Of a stretch of 30,296 nucleotides of DNA, positions 6,052 through 14,639 are shown piece by piece. Numbering within the stretch: the stretch's first letter is position 1; each line of letters starts with the position of its first letter. The notes under the pieces were generated by a model. It worked only from the letters and a program-made list of their open reading frames with translations. It was not told the origin of the DNA and did no database searches. A program made the translations under genes and the position numbers. Source of the stretch: JBGSLA01 sp041740935 (lineage in GTDB: Bacteria > Desulfobacterota > Desulfobaccia > Desulfobaccales > 0-14-0-80-60-11); NCBI GenBank assembly GCA_041740935.1, contig JBGSLA010000087.1, positions 1-30,296 on the forward strand. Direction: 5' to 3'.

Positions 6052-8463
6052 TTAAATATCCAACTGGTTCAGTTCAAGAACGTTGTTCTGAATAAATTCC
6101 CGGCGCGGCTCCACCTTGTCCCCCATGAGGATGGTGAAAATGGCGTCGGCCTGGGAGGCGTCGATGATGTTCACCTTGAGGAGGGTGCGGGTCTCCGGGT
6201 CCATGGTGGTCTCCCAGAGCTGCTCCGGATTCATCTCCCCCAGACCCTTAAACCGCTGCACCGTGAGGCCCTTTTGCCCCTCCTCAAGGACGATGGCCAC
6301 CAGGTCTTCCGGGGCCTTGATGTCCCAGGCGCGGTTTTTCGCCTCCAAAGTATGGGGCGGATTTTTCAGATAGGCCAGCTCCCGATCGAGTCGCACCAGG
6401 GCCTTGAAATCACTGCCGCCCAGCAAATCCCAATCCAGGCGGATGGGATTGGACCCTTCTTTGTGGGCCTGAATGACCAGGGCAAAGGCATGATGCTCTT
6501 CGTCCGGCTCGAGCCTGGCGGCCCAGCGCCCGGTGTCTTCCAGGGCCGCGGCCAGATCGGTGAGGCGCGCCTCCTCCTGGAGGGCCTGGCGCTCCACCAG
6601 GTCCTGATCCAACAGCAGCCGCAAAATCTCCCGGGGCAGCCCCCGTTTTTCGAAACGCCCCAGGTATTCCTGGTAATTGATGATGTGCTCCAGGGCCTTG
6701 GCCAGCTCCGGGCTTTCCAAGCCCTCGCCCCCCGACAGCCGCAGGCGCTTTTTCTCGGCCCCCCGGCGAATCAGGTATTTCTTGAACTCCTGATCGTCCT
6801 TCAGGTAGATCTTGTCGCTCCCCTGGGTGACCCGGTACAGCGGCGGCTGGGCGATATAGAGATGGCCGTCCCGGATCAGATGGGCCATCTGCCGATAGAA
6901 GAAGGTGAGCAGCAGGGTGCGGATGTGGGAGCCGTCCACGTCGGCGTCCGTCATGATGATGACCCGGTGATAGCGCAGGTCCTCCGAATTGGGCTGCTCC
7001 TGGGACAGGTCCGAGCCCAGGGAGGAAATGAGGGTGCGGATTTCCGAATTCTCCAGCATCTTCTCGAAGCGGGCCTTTTCCACGTTGATGATCTTGCCCT
7101 TGAGCGGCAAAATCGCCTGGAAGCGCCGGTCCCGGGCCTGCTTGGCGGAGCCGCCGGCGGAGTCGCCCTCCACCAGGTAAATCTCCCGCCGGGCCGGGTC
7201 CCGCTCCTGGCAGTCGGCCAGCTTCCCGGGCAGCGTCATGTCCCCCAACGCCCCCTTCTTGCGCACCAGGTCCCGGGCCCGCCGGGCCGCTTCCCGGGCC
7301 CGGGCCGCGTCCAGGAGCTTGCTCAGCATGGGCCGGGCCACCTGGGGATTTTCTCCCAGAAAGGTCAGGAGATGCTCATAGACCATATTTTCCACCAGAC
7401 CCTTGATGTCGCTGTTGCCCAGCTTGGTCTTGGTCTGGCCCTCGAACTGGGGATGGGGCAGCTTCACACTCACCACCGCGGTGAGCCCTTCCCGCACGTC
7501 CTCTCCCTGGAGGTTGTCCTTGAAGTTCTTGAACTGATCGCTGGTGGACAGATACTGGTTGATGGCCCGGGTGAGCGCCGCCTTGAACCCGGAAAGATGG
7601 GAGCCCCCTTCCTTGGTGTTGATGTTGTTGGCGTAGGTGTAAATCTGCTCGGTGTAGGAGTCGTTGTACTGGCAGGCGATCTCCACGCTGGTGCCGTTTT
7701 TGCTGCCCAACAGATATATGGGGTCCGGATGAATGGGGGTTTTGGCCCGGTTTAAGTACTTGACATAGGAGACGATGCCCCCCTCGTAGAGGAAATCGTC
7801 TTTTTCGCCGGTGCGCTCATCCTTCAAGCGGATGCGCACCCCGCCGTTTAAAAAGGACAACTCCCGCAGGCGTTGGGCCAAAACGTCGTAGTTGAAATTG
7901 ATGTCCTCAAAAATGAGGTGGTCCGCCAGGAAAGTCACCTTGGTGCCCCGGCGCTTGGTCTCGCCGGTGACGGTGAGGGGCACCGCAGTTTTGCCCCGCT
8001 CGTAGCGCTGGTGGCACACCTGCCCGTCCCGGCGGATTTCCACCTCCAGGTACTCGGACAGGCCGTTGACCACCGACACCCCCACCCCGTGCAGGCCGCC
8101 GGACACCTTATAGGCCCCGGAGTCGAACTTGCCGCCGGCGTGCAGGCGGGTCATGACCACCTCCACCGCGGGCAGCCCCTCGGTGGGGTGTATATCCACC
8201 GGCACGCCCCGGCCGTTGTCCTCCACGGTGACGCTCTGGTCCGGATGGATCTTCACGGTGATTTCGGTGCAGAACCCCGCCATGGCCTCGTCGATGGAGT
8301 TGTCCACCACCTCGAAGACCAGGTGGTGCAGGCCCTCGGCCCCGGTGTTGCCGATGTACATGGCCGGGCGTTCCCGCACCCCCTCCAGGTCTTTTAGGAC
8401 CTGAATCTGCTCGGCGCCATAGTCCTGCACGTTATTTTCCGGAATTATTTTGGCTTCATCCAA
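6052..8463 (-). CDS. gyrB: DNA gyrase subunit B
   Basis: ATPase subunit of the type IIA topoisomerase that introduces negative supercoils. The 803-residue protein has the GHKL ATP-binding motifs EVVDNSIDEA (51-60) and EDNGRGVPVD (81-90), the GGLHGVGVSVVN lid (122-133), the transducer QTKTKLGN, the TOPRIM motifs EGDSAGGSA (432-440) and DADVDGSHI (506-514), and the GLGEMNPEQLWETTMDP C-terminal core. A segment of about 165 residues between roughly 560 and 725 corresponds to the insert typical of Gram-negative GyrB and explains the length. The start is a TTG at 8461-8463 with AAGGAG seven bases upstream; the ATG at 8466-8468 is out of frame and no ATG occurs in frame before residue 35. In many bacteria gyrB follows dnaN and recF; here an AT-rich SGNH gene sits between dnaN and gyrB and recF is absent. 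Confidence 0.97.
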   Translation of the reverse strand: MDEAKIIPENNVQDYGAEQIQVLKDLEGVRERPAMYIGNTGAEGLHHLVFEVVDNSIDEAMAGFCTEITVKIHPDQSVTVEDNGRGVPVDIHPTEGLPAVEVVMTRLHAGGKFDSGAYKVSGGLHGVGVSVVNGLSEYLEVEIRRDGQVCHQRYERGKTAVPLTVTGETKRRGTKVTFLADHLIFEDINFNYDVLAQRLRELSFLNGGVRIRLKDERTGEKDDFLYEGGIVSYVKYLNRAKTPIHPDPIYLLGSKNGTSVEIACQYNDSYTEQIYTYANNINTKEGGSHLSGFKAALTRAINQYLSTSDQFKNFKDNLQGEDVREGLTAVVSVKLPHPQFEGQTKTKLGNSDIKGLVENMVYEHLLTFLGENPQVARPMLSKLLDAARAREAARRARDLVRKKGALGDMTLPGKLADCQERDPARREIYLVEGDSAGGSAKQARDRRFQAILPLKGKIINVEKARFEKMLENSEIRTLISSLGSDLSQEQPNSEDLRYHRVIIMTDADVDGSHIRTLLLTFFYRQMAHLIRDGHLYIAQPPLYRVTQGSDKIYLKDDQEFKKYLIRRGAEKKRLRLSGGEGLESPELAKALEHIINYQEYLGRFEKRGLPREILRLLLDQDLVERQALQEEARLTDLAAALEDTGRWAARLEPDEEHHAFALVIQAHKEGSNPIRLDWDLLGGSDFKALVRLDRELAYLKNPPHTLEAKNRAWDIKAPEDLVAIVLEEGQKGLTVQRFKGLGEMNPEQLWETTMDPETRTLLKVNIIDASQADAIFTILMGDKVEPRREFIQNNVLELNQLDI

Positions 8464-8598
8464 TCCATTTCTCCTTGTATCCGGAAAGGTCCCGCGGAGT
8501 TGTGAGTTCAGGCCGGTGAAAAAGGTATATTTTTTTATACATAATTAAATCTCTTACAAATTTTCCCTTACTGTCGACCAAGTGGGTATTCTTCTCCT

Positions 8599-8624
8599 CG
8601 TTCCCCAGCTCCTGCTTGGGAACG
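8599..8624. repeat. GTTCCC-type palindromic repeat
   Basis: Inverted repeat with arms like cgttcccca/tgggaacg around a short loop, followed by a second imperfect copy up to 8657. The same palindrome type (gttcccaag...cttgggaac) appears at 25382-25410. It lies between the stop of the AT-rich SGNH gene and gyrB. The rest of 8464-8598 is AT-rich and probably carries the gyrB promoter, but I could not assign one with confidence. Confidence 0.5.
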
Positions 8625-8657
8625 TCTGTTTCCCTCTAAGCCCCTGCTTGGAGACCA

Positions 8658-9797
8658 TTAATGAAGGCCTTTCCGATTATGCATATTTGCCAGATGATCT
8701 TTTATGTCGTTAAAAATTATCTCTGCTACTTTTTCCGCTCCCAAATTGGTAAAATGATATTCGTCATAAAAATACCTTGAATCCTTTGGCATTAATTTAG
8801 CCAGATCAATAATAAATATCTTTTTTTCTTTTGCTATATTTCTTATTACATCATTGTACATTTCTAATACTTCCCATTGCAATATTCCATTTTGCCCTTT
8901 TTTTGTTTTTAATTCTGCCAAATAAATTTTTGTTGCAGGATCTATTACATCTCCCCACAAAAGAGTCTGAGTAATTAAAATCGGTTCTATATTGGCTGTA
9001 CCACATTTCTCTATTAAAAGATTAACCCTTTTTTTAAAGTTATCTAAAATTTTTTTATGCTGTTGAAAAATTACAATTTTTTCATTTTCATTTATTTTAA
9101 GAGTTTCTAATTTTAAAGGATCTATTTCTTTATGGTGTACTTCCATTTCCCTGGCTTTGAGAACACGAAAAATGTTTTTTATAAAGTTATATAATTCACT
9201 TTTTTGGAGAATATTTTCCTTAATACTATCATCAGATTTTGGTGTTATTCTTCTATCGTATCCTTTATTTAAATCTTCTCTTCCGACATCATTTGCTCCA
9301 ACAAGAAGCAGTATGATATCAGGCTTAATTTTAAGAATAAAGTCGTCTATTAATATCTTATGGCCAAAGGTTGAATGACCATCAAAACCGGCATTGTTAA
9401 CCCAAACTAAAGGAAATATCTTTTTTAAATTTAGTTCTAATAGACTTGGCCAGTCTTTACCATCAGATAAATAAAAACATTCAGTTGTACTTCCACCAAC
9501 CGTAATTATTGACAAGTAATCGTTAAAATTCGGCGGAATTTCCGCCCCTCTAAAACCCAAAGAATTTTTCGTATGTATTATATCTTTATCTAATTTTTTC
9601 CTATTTAAATTTTTTATTTTATATTTATCATTAACAGGTAATATTATTGTATCACCTTTTAATCTTTGTGGGATAGGGTTATATATCCTTAACAAACACT
9701 CTACTATTAAAAAACTAGCTATTAATCCAACTATTAATGCAAATACATTTTTTCGCAAAACTTTTTTTATAGTTATTGTAGGGCGGGCACTGCCCAC
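8658..9797 (-). CDS. AT-rich SGNH/GDSL-family hydrolase, membrane anchored
   Basis: 379-residue protein with one N-terminal membrane anchor (about residues 16-35) and an SGNH fold: block I VGGSTTECF with the nucleophile Ser, block III LLLVGANDVGRE with the Asn, and block V YDEYHFTNLGAE with the Asp-x-x-His dyad. Such enzymes are esterases or deacetylases, often acting on surface polysaccharides; the substrate here is unknown. The gene is strongly AT-rich, dominated by AAA, ATT, TTA and AAT codons, against GC-rich neighbours on both sides, so it is very likely acquired. The reading starts at a GTG (9795-9797) that lies inside a palindromic repeat (9778-9802) and has no proper ribosome-binding site, so the true N-terminus may lie further in, or the original 5' end may have been replaced by the repeat. 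It separates dnaN from gyrB. Confidence 0.8.
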   Translation of the reverse strand: MGSARPTITIKKVLRKNVFALIVGLIASFLIVECLLRIYNPIPQRLKGDTIILPVNDKYKIKNLNRKKLDKDIIHTKNSLGFRGAEIPPNFNDYLSIITVGGSTTECFYLSDGKDWPSLLELNLKKIFPLVWVNNAGFDGHSTFGHKILIDDFILKIKPDIILLLVGANDVGREDLNKGYDRRITPKSDDSIKENILQKSELYNFIKNIFRVLKAREMEVHHKEIDPLKLETLKINENEKIVIFQQHKKILDNFKKRVNLLIEKCGTANIEPILITQTLLWGDVIDPATKIYLAELKTKKGQNGILQWEVLEMYNDVIRNIAKEKKIFIIDLAKLMPKDSRYFYDEYHFTNLGAEKVAEIIFNDIKDHLANMHNRKGLH

Positions 9798-9802
9798 CCT
9801 AC
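9778..9802. repeat. REP-like palindrome at the SGNH gene start
   Basis: Inverted repeat with arms gtagggcgggca and ctgcccaccctac, near perfect except for one G-T pair. It is of the same kind as the gtagggg...cccctac palindromes at 17740-17766 and 25532-25560. It spans the apparent GTG start codon of the AT-rich gene and marks the boundary between AT-rich and GC-rich DNA. Confidence 0.65.
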
Positions 9803-9823
9803 GTTTTTATGACACATTTAATT

Positions 9824-10954
9824 TCACAAACTCATGGGCATAATAATGGCGAAGTAGTTCGGGTCGTCCTGCTGCACCAAGCGGCAGGGGCGCTCCCGAT
9901 CGTTTAGCTCCAAAAACACCGTGTCCTCGGTCATCACGCTCAAGGGCTCCAGGAAATAGCGGGCGTTGAAGCCGATCTGCATGGGGAGTTCTGCCTGGTC
10001 CCCCGCGGCCAGGGTGAGGGGGATGACCTCCCGCCCTTCCCCCACCTCCGGGTTGTGAAAGGTGGCCTCCAGGGTATCGACGCCGAAGTTCAGCACCACT
10101 CCCCGGAAGCGATCCGTGGACAACAGCGAGATGCGCCGGATGGTGTCATAGAGCGCCTGCCTGGACAGGACGAAGCGATAGACAAAGCTCTCCGGGATGA
10201 TGCGCCGGTATTCGGGAAACTTTTTCTCCAACAGGCGGATAAAAAGATATTTATTGTCGGTCTGGAGGGCCAGGCTTTTTTTGCTCAGGCCCAGGCCCAC
10301 CTTGTCTTCTTCGGCCAACAGCCGCAAAATTTCCGCCACCCCTTTCCGGGGGATGAGAATGCCCTCCTCGATGGCGAACTGTTCGCTCTCCGGCAGGGGC
10401 CGCTCAATCAGGGTGAGGCGGTGGCCGTCGGTGGACACCATCCGCAGCTGGAAGCCCTCCGGGCCCTCCAGGCGCTCCCAGAAAATGCCCGACAGGTGAT
10501 ACTGCAGATCGTCCACCGATACCGAAAAGATGGTCTTTTCGATCATCTCCTTGAGGACCGTGCTGTCCACCTGCACCAGGGTCAGGTCGGCGATCTCGGG
10601 CACCGGCGGAAACTGATCCGCCGGCAGACCGATGAGTTGATAGCGGGACTCCCCCGCCTGAATTTTGACCTTGGAGCTTTCGGTGCCGGTGAGGTCCAGG
10701 GAATTTCCGGGGAGTTCCTTGATCAGATTGTGGAGATAATGGGCCGGCAGGGTCAGGGCCCCGGGCTCCAGGACCTCGGCCGGGAAAAAACCCTTGAAGC
10801 TCACCTCCAGATCCGTGGCCGCCACCGCCACCTGGTCGTCCTGGGCTTCCAGGAGAAAATGGCTGAGAATGACCATGGGGCCCCGCCGGTCCACCACTCC
10901 CAGAGTTCTTCCCACCGCCTTGAGCAGATTTTCCCGATCCATTTTCAGATGCAT
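9824..10954 (-). CDS. dnaN: DNA polymerase III beta subunit (sliding clamp)
   Basis: Ring-forming processivity clamp of the replicative polymerase. The 376-residue protein has the three-domain clamp pattern: start MHLKMDRENLLKAVGRTLGV, mid-segment YHLSGIFWE ... MVSTDGHRLTLIE, RFRGVVLNF, the segment MQIGFNARYFLEPLSVM and the C-terminal YFAIIMPMSL, which is nearly identical to the end of most clamps. Two ATG codons are possible. The first (10958-10960) touches the GGGGAG ribosome-binding site directly, while the second (10952-10954) stands six bases from it, so I choose the second. It is normally preceded by dnaA, but here ilvD lies upstream and dnaA is not in the window. A perfect TATAAT lies 50 bases upstream. 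Confidence 0.96.
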   Translation of the reverse strand: MHLKMDRENLLKAVGRTLGVVDRRGPMVILSHFLLEAQDDQVAVAATDLEVSFKGFFPAEVLEPGALTLPAHYLHNLIKELPGNSLDLTGTESSKVKIQAGESRYQLIGLPADQFPPVPEIADLTLVQVDSTVLKEMIEKTIFSVSVDDLQYHLSGIFWERLEGPEGFQLRMVSTDGHRLTLIERPLPESEQFAIEEGILIPRKGVAEILRLLAEEDKVGLGLSKKSLALQTDNKYLFIRLLEKKFPEYRRIIPESFVYRFVLSRQALYDTIRRISLLSTDRFRGVVLNFGVDTLEATFHNPEVGEGREVIPLTLAAGDQAELPMQIGFNARYFLEPLSVMTEDTVFLELNDRERPCRLVQQDDPNYFAIIMPMSL

Positions 10955-11005
10955 GGTCATCTCCCCATCAATTAATAATTAAAAAAGAATTAATCTTTAA
11001 TAACA

Positions 11006-11033
11006 ATTATAAGGCCGGAGTTTTTGTTCATAA
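11006..11033 (-). promoter_or_regulatory. Candidate sigma70 promoter of dnaN
   Basis: On the minus strand TTATGA (11033-11028) is followed after 16 bases by a perfect TATAAT (11011-11006) within AT-rich DNA, giving an untranslated leader of about 45 bases before dnaN. The -35 is weak. The rest of 11034-11202 holds a ggccgg/ccggcc inverted repeat (11074-11090) and a cgcggtcc/ggaccgcg pair (11122-11129, 11162-11169); no gene is seen. Confidence 0.5.
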
Positions 11034-11202
11034 GTGAATAAACCTGCCGACATCATTCAGGAAGTTTTGGTCAGGCCGGCGAGTCCGGCCGACAATCACC
11101 CCTGGGTTATGTTCAGTCGATCGCGGTCCTGGCCGGGGGAGTGTCGAAAACCCCAAAATCCGGACCGCGGCCCGGCCGTTGCCGACAGGCTTATGAACAT
11201 TC

Positions 11203-12861
11203 TCAGGCGCACACCGCGCCGGTGCTGCCGGAGCTCACCATACGGGCGTAGCGGGCCAGATAGCCGTGCTTGATCTTGGGCTCCGGCGGCCGCCAGGCAG
11301 CTTGTCTGCGGGCCAGTTCGGCATCGTCCACCAGCAGCGTCAGGATCTTGCCGGGGATGTCGATCCGAATGCGGTCGCCGTCCTGCACCAGGGCGATGGG
11401 GCCGCCGTCCGCGGCCTCAGGCGAGATGTGGCCGATGGCCGCGCCCCTGGTGCCGCCGCTGAAGCGGCCGTCGGTGAGCAGGGACACGTCTTTGTCCAAC
11501 CCCAGGCCCGCGATGGCCGAGGTGGGGGTGAGCATCTCCCGCATGCCCGGCCCGCCCCGGGGGCCTTCGTAGCGGATGACCACCACGTCTCCGGCCCGGA
11601 TGCGCCCGCCCAGGATGGCGGCCACGGCCTCTTCCTCGGATTCGAAGACCCGGGCCGTGCCTTCATTGACCAGCATCTCCTTGGCCACCGCGGACTGCTT
11701 GACCACCGCACCGTCGGGGGCCAGATTGCCCCGGAGGATGGCAATGCCGCCCTCGGTATGATACGGCCGGTTCAGCGGGCGGATGACCGTGTCGTCCAAC
11801 ACCCGGGCCCGGGCCAGATTCTCGGCCACCGTCCGGCCGGTGCAGGTCAGGGGGCTGCCCGACACCAGGCCCGCATCCAAAAGGGACTTCATGACCGCGG
11901 GCACGCCGCCGGCCCGGTCCAGGTCCTCCAGGTGATGCTGCCCCGCGGGGCTGAGTTGGGCCAGGTGCGGGGTGCGGGCGCTGATCTCGTTAAACAGCGT
12001 CAAGGGCAAATCAATGCCGGCTTCCCGGGCGATGGCGGGGACGTGCAGCACCGTGTTGGTGGAGCACCCCAGGGCCATATCCACCGCGATGGCGTTACGA
12101 AAGGCCGTAAGCGTGGCGATCTGCCGGGGCGTGATGTCTTTGTCCACCATTTCCATGAGCTTCATGCCCGCGTGTTTGGCCAGGCGGTGGCGGGCGGCGT
12201 GCACCGCCGGGATGGTGCCGTTGCCGGGCAGGGCCAGACCCACCGCTTCCGACAGGCAGTTCATGGAATTGGCGGTGAACATGCCGGCGCAGGAGCCGCA
12301 CCCCGGACAGGCGCAATCAGCCAGTTCGGCCAGCTCCCTTTCGCTCATGCGCCCCCCCTTCACCGCGCCCACGCCCTCGAAGACGCTGATCAGGTCCACT
12401 TCCCGGCCCTGAAAGCGCCCGGCCAGCATGGGGCCGCCGCTGATGATGATGGCCGGAATATTAAGCCGCAGGGCCGCCATGAGCATCCCCGGGATAATCT
12501 TGTCGCAGTTGGTCACCAGCACCAACCCGTCAAAAGGGTGAGCCGTGGCCATGACCTCGATGGAGTCGGCGATGAGTTCCCGGGAGGCCAGAGAATATTT
12601 CATGCCCTGATGATTCATGGCAATGCCATCGCAGACGCCGATGACCCCGAACTGCAGGGGCGTGCCCCCCGCCAACCGCACCCCCGCCATGGCCGCCTGG
12701 GTGATCTTGTCCAGGTGGATGTGGCCGGGGATGAGCTCGTTGTAGGAATTGGCGATGCCGATAAGGGGTCGGTCGATCTCCTCATCGGTGAGGCCCATGG
12801 CCTTAAGGAGTGAGCGGTGAGGATATTTTTCCAGGCCGGATTTCATCAGGTTGCTGCGCAC
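11203..12861 (-). CDS. ilvD: Dihydroxy-acid dehydratase
   Basis: Iron-sulphur dehydratase that converts 2,3-dihydroxy-isovalerate and -methylvalerate to the 2-keto acids in valine and isoleucine synthesis. The 552-residue protein has the family signatures VTNCDKIIPGM (Cys119), ACPGCGSCAGMFTANSMN (Cys185/188/191), GIAMNHQGMKYSLASREL and the C-terminal LLTDGRFSGGTRGAAIGHISPEA. At the first cluster position it reads IPGH rather than PCNxH, as in the oxygen-sensitive [4Fe-4S] enzymes (recalled). The start is a GTG at 12859-12861 with AAGGAG seven bases upstream. This puts the first 59 bases inside the 3' end of rng in another frame, so the two genes overlap and are probably translationally linked. 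No other branched-chain amino acid gene is nearby. Confidence 0.95.
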   Translation of the reverse strand: MRSNLMKSGLEKYPHRSLLKAMGLTDEEIDRPLIGIANSYNELIPGHIHLDKITQAAMAGVRLAGGTPLQFGVIGVCDGIAMNHQGMKYSLASRELIADSIEVMATAHPFDGLVLVTNCDKIIPGMLMAALRLNIPAIIISGGPMLAGRFQGREVDLISVFEGVGAVKGGRMSERELAELADCACPGCGSCAGMFTANSMNCLSEAVGLALPGNGTIPAVHAARHRLAKHAGMKLMEMVDKDITPRQIATLTAFRNAIAVDMALGCSTNTVLHVPAIAREAGIDLPLTLFNEISARTPHLAQLSPAGQHHLEDLDRAGGVPAVMKSLLDAGLVSGSPLTCTGRTVAENLARARVLDDTVIRPLNRPYHTEGGIAILRGNLAPDGAVVKQSAVAKEMLVNEGTARVFESEEEAVAAILGGRIRAGDVVVIRYEGPRGGPGMREMLTPTSAIAGLGLDKDVSLLTDGRFSGGTRGAAIGHISPEAADGGPIALVQDGDRIRIDIPGKILTLLVDDAELARRQAAWRPPEPKIKHGYLARYARMVSSGSTGAVCA

Positions 12862-14383
12862 GCCGGGACTCCTTTGCTTCGCCCTTGGCGGCCTGCGGCT
12901 CGCCTGGTTCTGGCTTGAGATATTCGAGCTGAATCTCTTCCAGGGGCAGACCGGGCTGGGCGGTGAGAATGATTTTCACGCTATACTGCTCTTCGAGGTC
13001 CAGAAGCTCTTTGCGTTTCTGGTTGAGGAGGAAATTGGCCACATCCGGGGGCAGCAGGGCCCGCACTTCCCGCAAGGGGGCCTGTCCCAGCTGCATGGAC
13101 ATCTGCCGCAGCAGGCTTAAGCCCAGGGCGGTCACCGATTTCACCCGGCCCCGGCCCTGACAGGCGGGGCAGGTGGTATAGGTGCTGGTCTCGGAGGCCG
13201 GGCGCAGGCGCTGCCTTGAGAGCTCCAGGAGCCCGAACTTGCTGATGTGCCCCACGGTGACCCGGGCCTTGTCCGGTTTCAGGGCTTGTTTTAAGGCCTG
13301 CTCCACCGCCTTGACGTGCTTTTTGTCCTTCATATCGATGAAGTCGATGACCACCAGGCCGCCCAGATCCCGGAGGCGAAGCTGCCGGGCGATTTCCTCG
13401 GCCGCCTCCAGGTTGGTTTTATACGCGGTTTCCTCCAGGTTGCCCTGGCTCAGGCAGCGGCCGGAGTTGACGTCAATGGACACCAGGGCCTCGGTGGGGT
13501 TGATCACCAGCCCGCCGCCCGATTTTAGCGGCACCCGTTCGGTGTACAACCGTTCAATCTGCTCCTCGATCTGGTAGCGCACAAACAGGGGCAGCTTGTC
13601 CTGATAGAGCTTCAAGGCCCGCACCTGGTGGGGGGACACCAGCCGCAAAAAGCCCCTGAGCTGCTGGTGCACTTCCGGGTCGTCCACCATGATGTTCTTC
13701 ACGTCGGGGGACAGGTAGTCCCGCACCGTCCGGGTAATCACATCCAGGTCTTTATAGAGCAGACAGGGGGCCGGTTTTTCCGCGGCCTTTTGGATGTCTT
13801 CCCAGAGCTTTAAGAGAAAATTCAAGTCCTTGGACAGGATGCGCTGCTTGCCCTGTTCGCCCACGGTGCGGACGATCACCCCCATGTCCGGGGGCACCCC
13901 CAGCTTTTGGGCCAAATCCTTCAGGCGCTGGCGCTCCTCCTCTTTCTCGATCTTCCGGGAGATGCCCAGGTGGCTCTGTTTTACCAAAAGCACCAGAAAG
14001 CGGCCGGGGAGCGACACATAGGTGCTGAGATAGGCCCCCTTGGTGGGGCTTTCTTCCTTGATCACCTGGACGATGAGTTCCTGGCCTTTTTTCAGGGCCT
14101 GCTGGATGCGGACTTTGGAGCGGTCCTTGACCTTGTCCAGATAATAGTCGGGGTGGACTTCGGACAGGGGCAGAAAGCCGTGGCGGTTGCCCCCGTAGTT
14201 CAGGAACGCGGCCTGGAGGCTGGGCTCCACGTTGGCCACCGTGCCCTTGTAGATGTTCCCCTTGGTCTGCTCCCGGCTGGCGGCCTCGAGGGCAAACTCC
14301 GAGAGCAGGCCCTCCTCCAGAATGGCCACCCGGAATTCTTCCGGGTCCGCGGCGTTGATCAGCATTTTCTGGGTAGGACTCAT
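12803..14383 (-). CDS. rng: Ribonuclease G/E family endoribonuclease
   Basis: Single-strand endoribonuclease for rRNA maturation and mRNA decay. The 526-residue protein has an S1 RNA-binding domain (NIYKGTVANVEPSLQAAFLN, about 43-62), the catalytic acidic residues Asp304 (VSIDVNSGRC) and Asp347 (VVIDFIDMKDKKH), and the Zn-link CPACQGRG (405-412). These positions match E. coli RNase E Asp303, Asp346 and Cys404/407 closely. There is no long RNase E-type scaffold tail, only about 50 charged residues after the core, so RNase G is the better name. The ATG at 14381-14383 has GGAG seven bases upstream; the longer reading to 14503 adds 40 residues unlike the family. The 3' end overlaps the ilvD start by 59 bases. 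A strong promoter candidate lies at 14600-14628. Confidence 0.93.
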   Translation of the reverse strand: MSPTQKMLINAADPEEFRVAILEEGLLSEFALEAASREQTKGNIYKGTVANVEPSLQAAFLNYGGNRHGFLPLSEVHPDYYLDKVKDRSKVRIQQALKKGQELIVQVIKEESPTKGAYLSTYVSLPGRFLVLLVKQSHLGISRKIEKEEERQRLKDLAQKLGVPPDMGVIVRTVGEQGKQRILSKDLNFLLKLWEDIQKAAEKPAPCLLYKDLDVITRTVRDYLSPDVKNIMVDDPEVHQQLRGFLRLVSPHQVRALKLYQDKLPLFVRYQIEEQIERLYTERVPLKSGGGLVINPTEALVSIDVNSGRCLSQGNLEETAYKTNLEAAEEIARQLRLRDLGGLVVIDFIDMKDKKHVKAVEQALKQALKPDKARVTVGHISKFGLLELSRQRLRPASETSTYTTCPACQGRGRVKSVTALGLSLLRQMSMQLGQAPLREVRALLPPDVANFLLNQKRKELLDLEEQYSVKIILTAQPGLPLEEIQLEYLKPEPGEPQAAKGEAKESRRAQQPDEIRPGKISSPLTP

Positions 14384-14599
14384 GGGTACTCCGGAACAGG
14401 GAGCGAGCGGCCGATGGCGGCGCACACCCGCCCGGGCCACGGTTGAGCAGAAACGGTTGGTATCATGAAAGGCAACGGGGATGGCAGTGTCTTGGCTTGG
14501 CAATCACGCGTCCGCATAATCTGCGCGGACCACGGTTCCAGATGCGGCATAGGCCCTCTGGGGAAAAATCCCAATAGAATTAAATTGTTAATAAAAAAA

Positions 14600-14628
14600 T
14601 TTTTATCATTTTTTCTTTAATTTGTCAA
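14600..14628 (-). promoter_or_regulatory. Candidate sigma70 promoter for rng-ilvD
   Basis: On the minus strand a perfect TTGACA (14628-14623) is followed after 17 bases by TAAAAA (14605-14600) in AT-rich DNA. The -35 forms one half of an inverted pair (gtcaa/ttgac around 14624-14636), so a weaker divergent promoter may face the other way. The leader to rng would be about 210 bases. Confidence 0.55.
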
Positions 14629-14639
14629 GAATTGACCGT

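Noticed and set aside
6049..7755. 568-codon open frame opposite gyrB
   Set aside because: Antisense shadow of an unmistakable gyrB.
11025..11199. Inverted pair of TTATGAACA nonamers (11033-11025 and 11191-11199) near dnaN as possible DnaA boxes
   Set aside because: Each differs from TTATCCACA at two positions, there are only two, and no dnaA is nearby; not enough to propose an origin.
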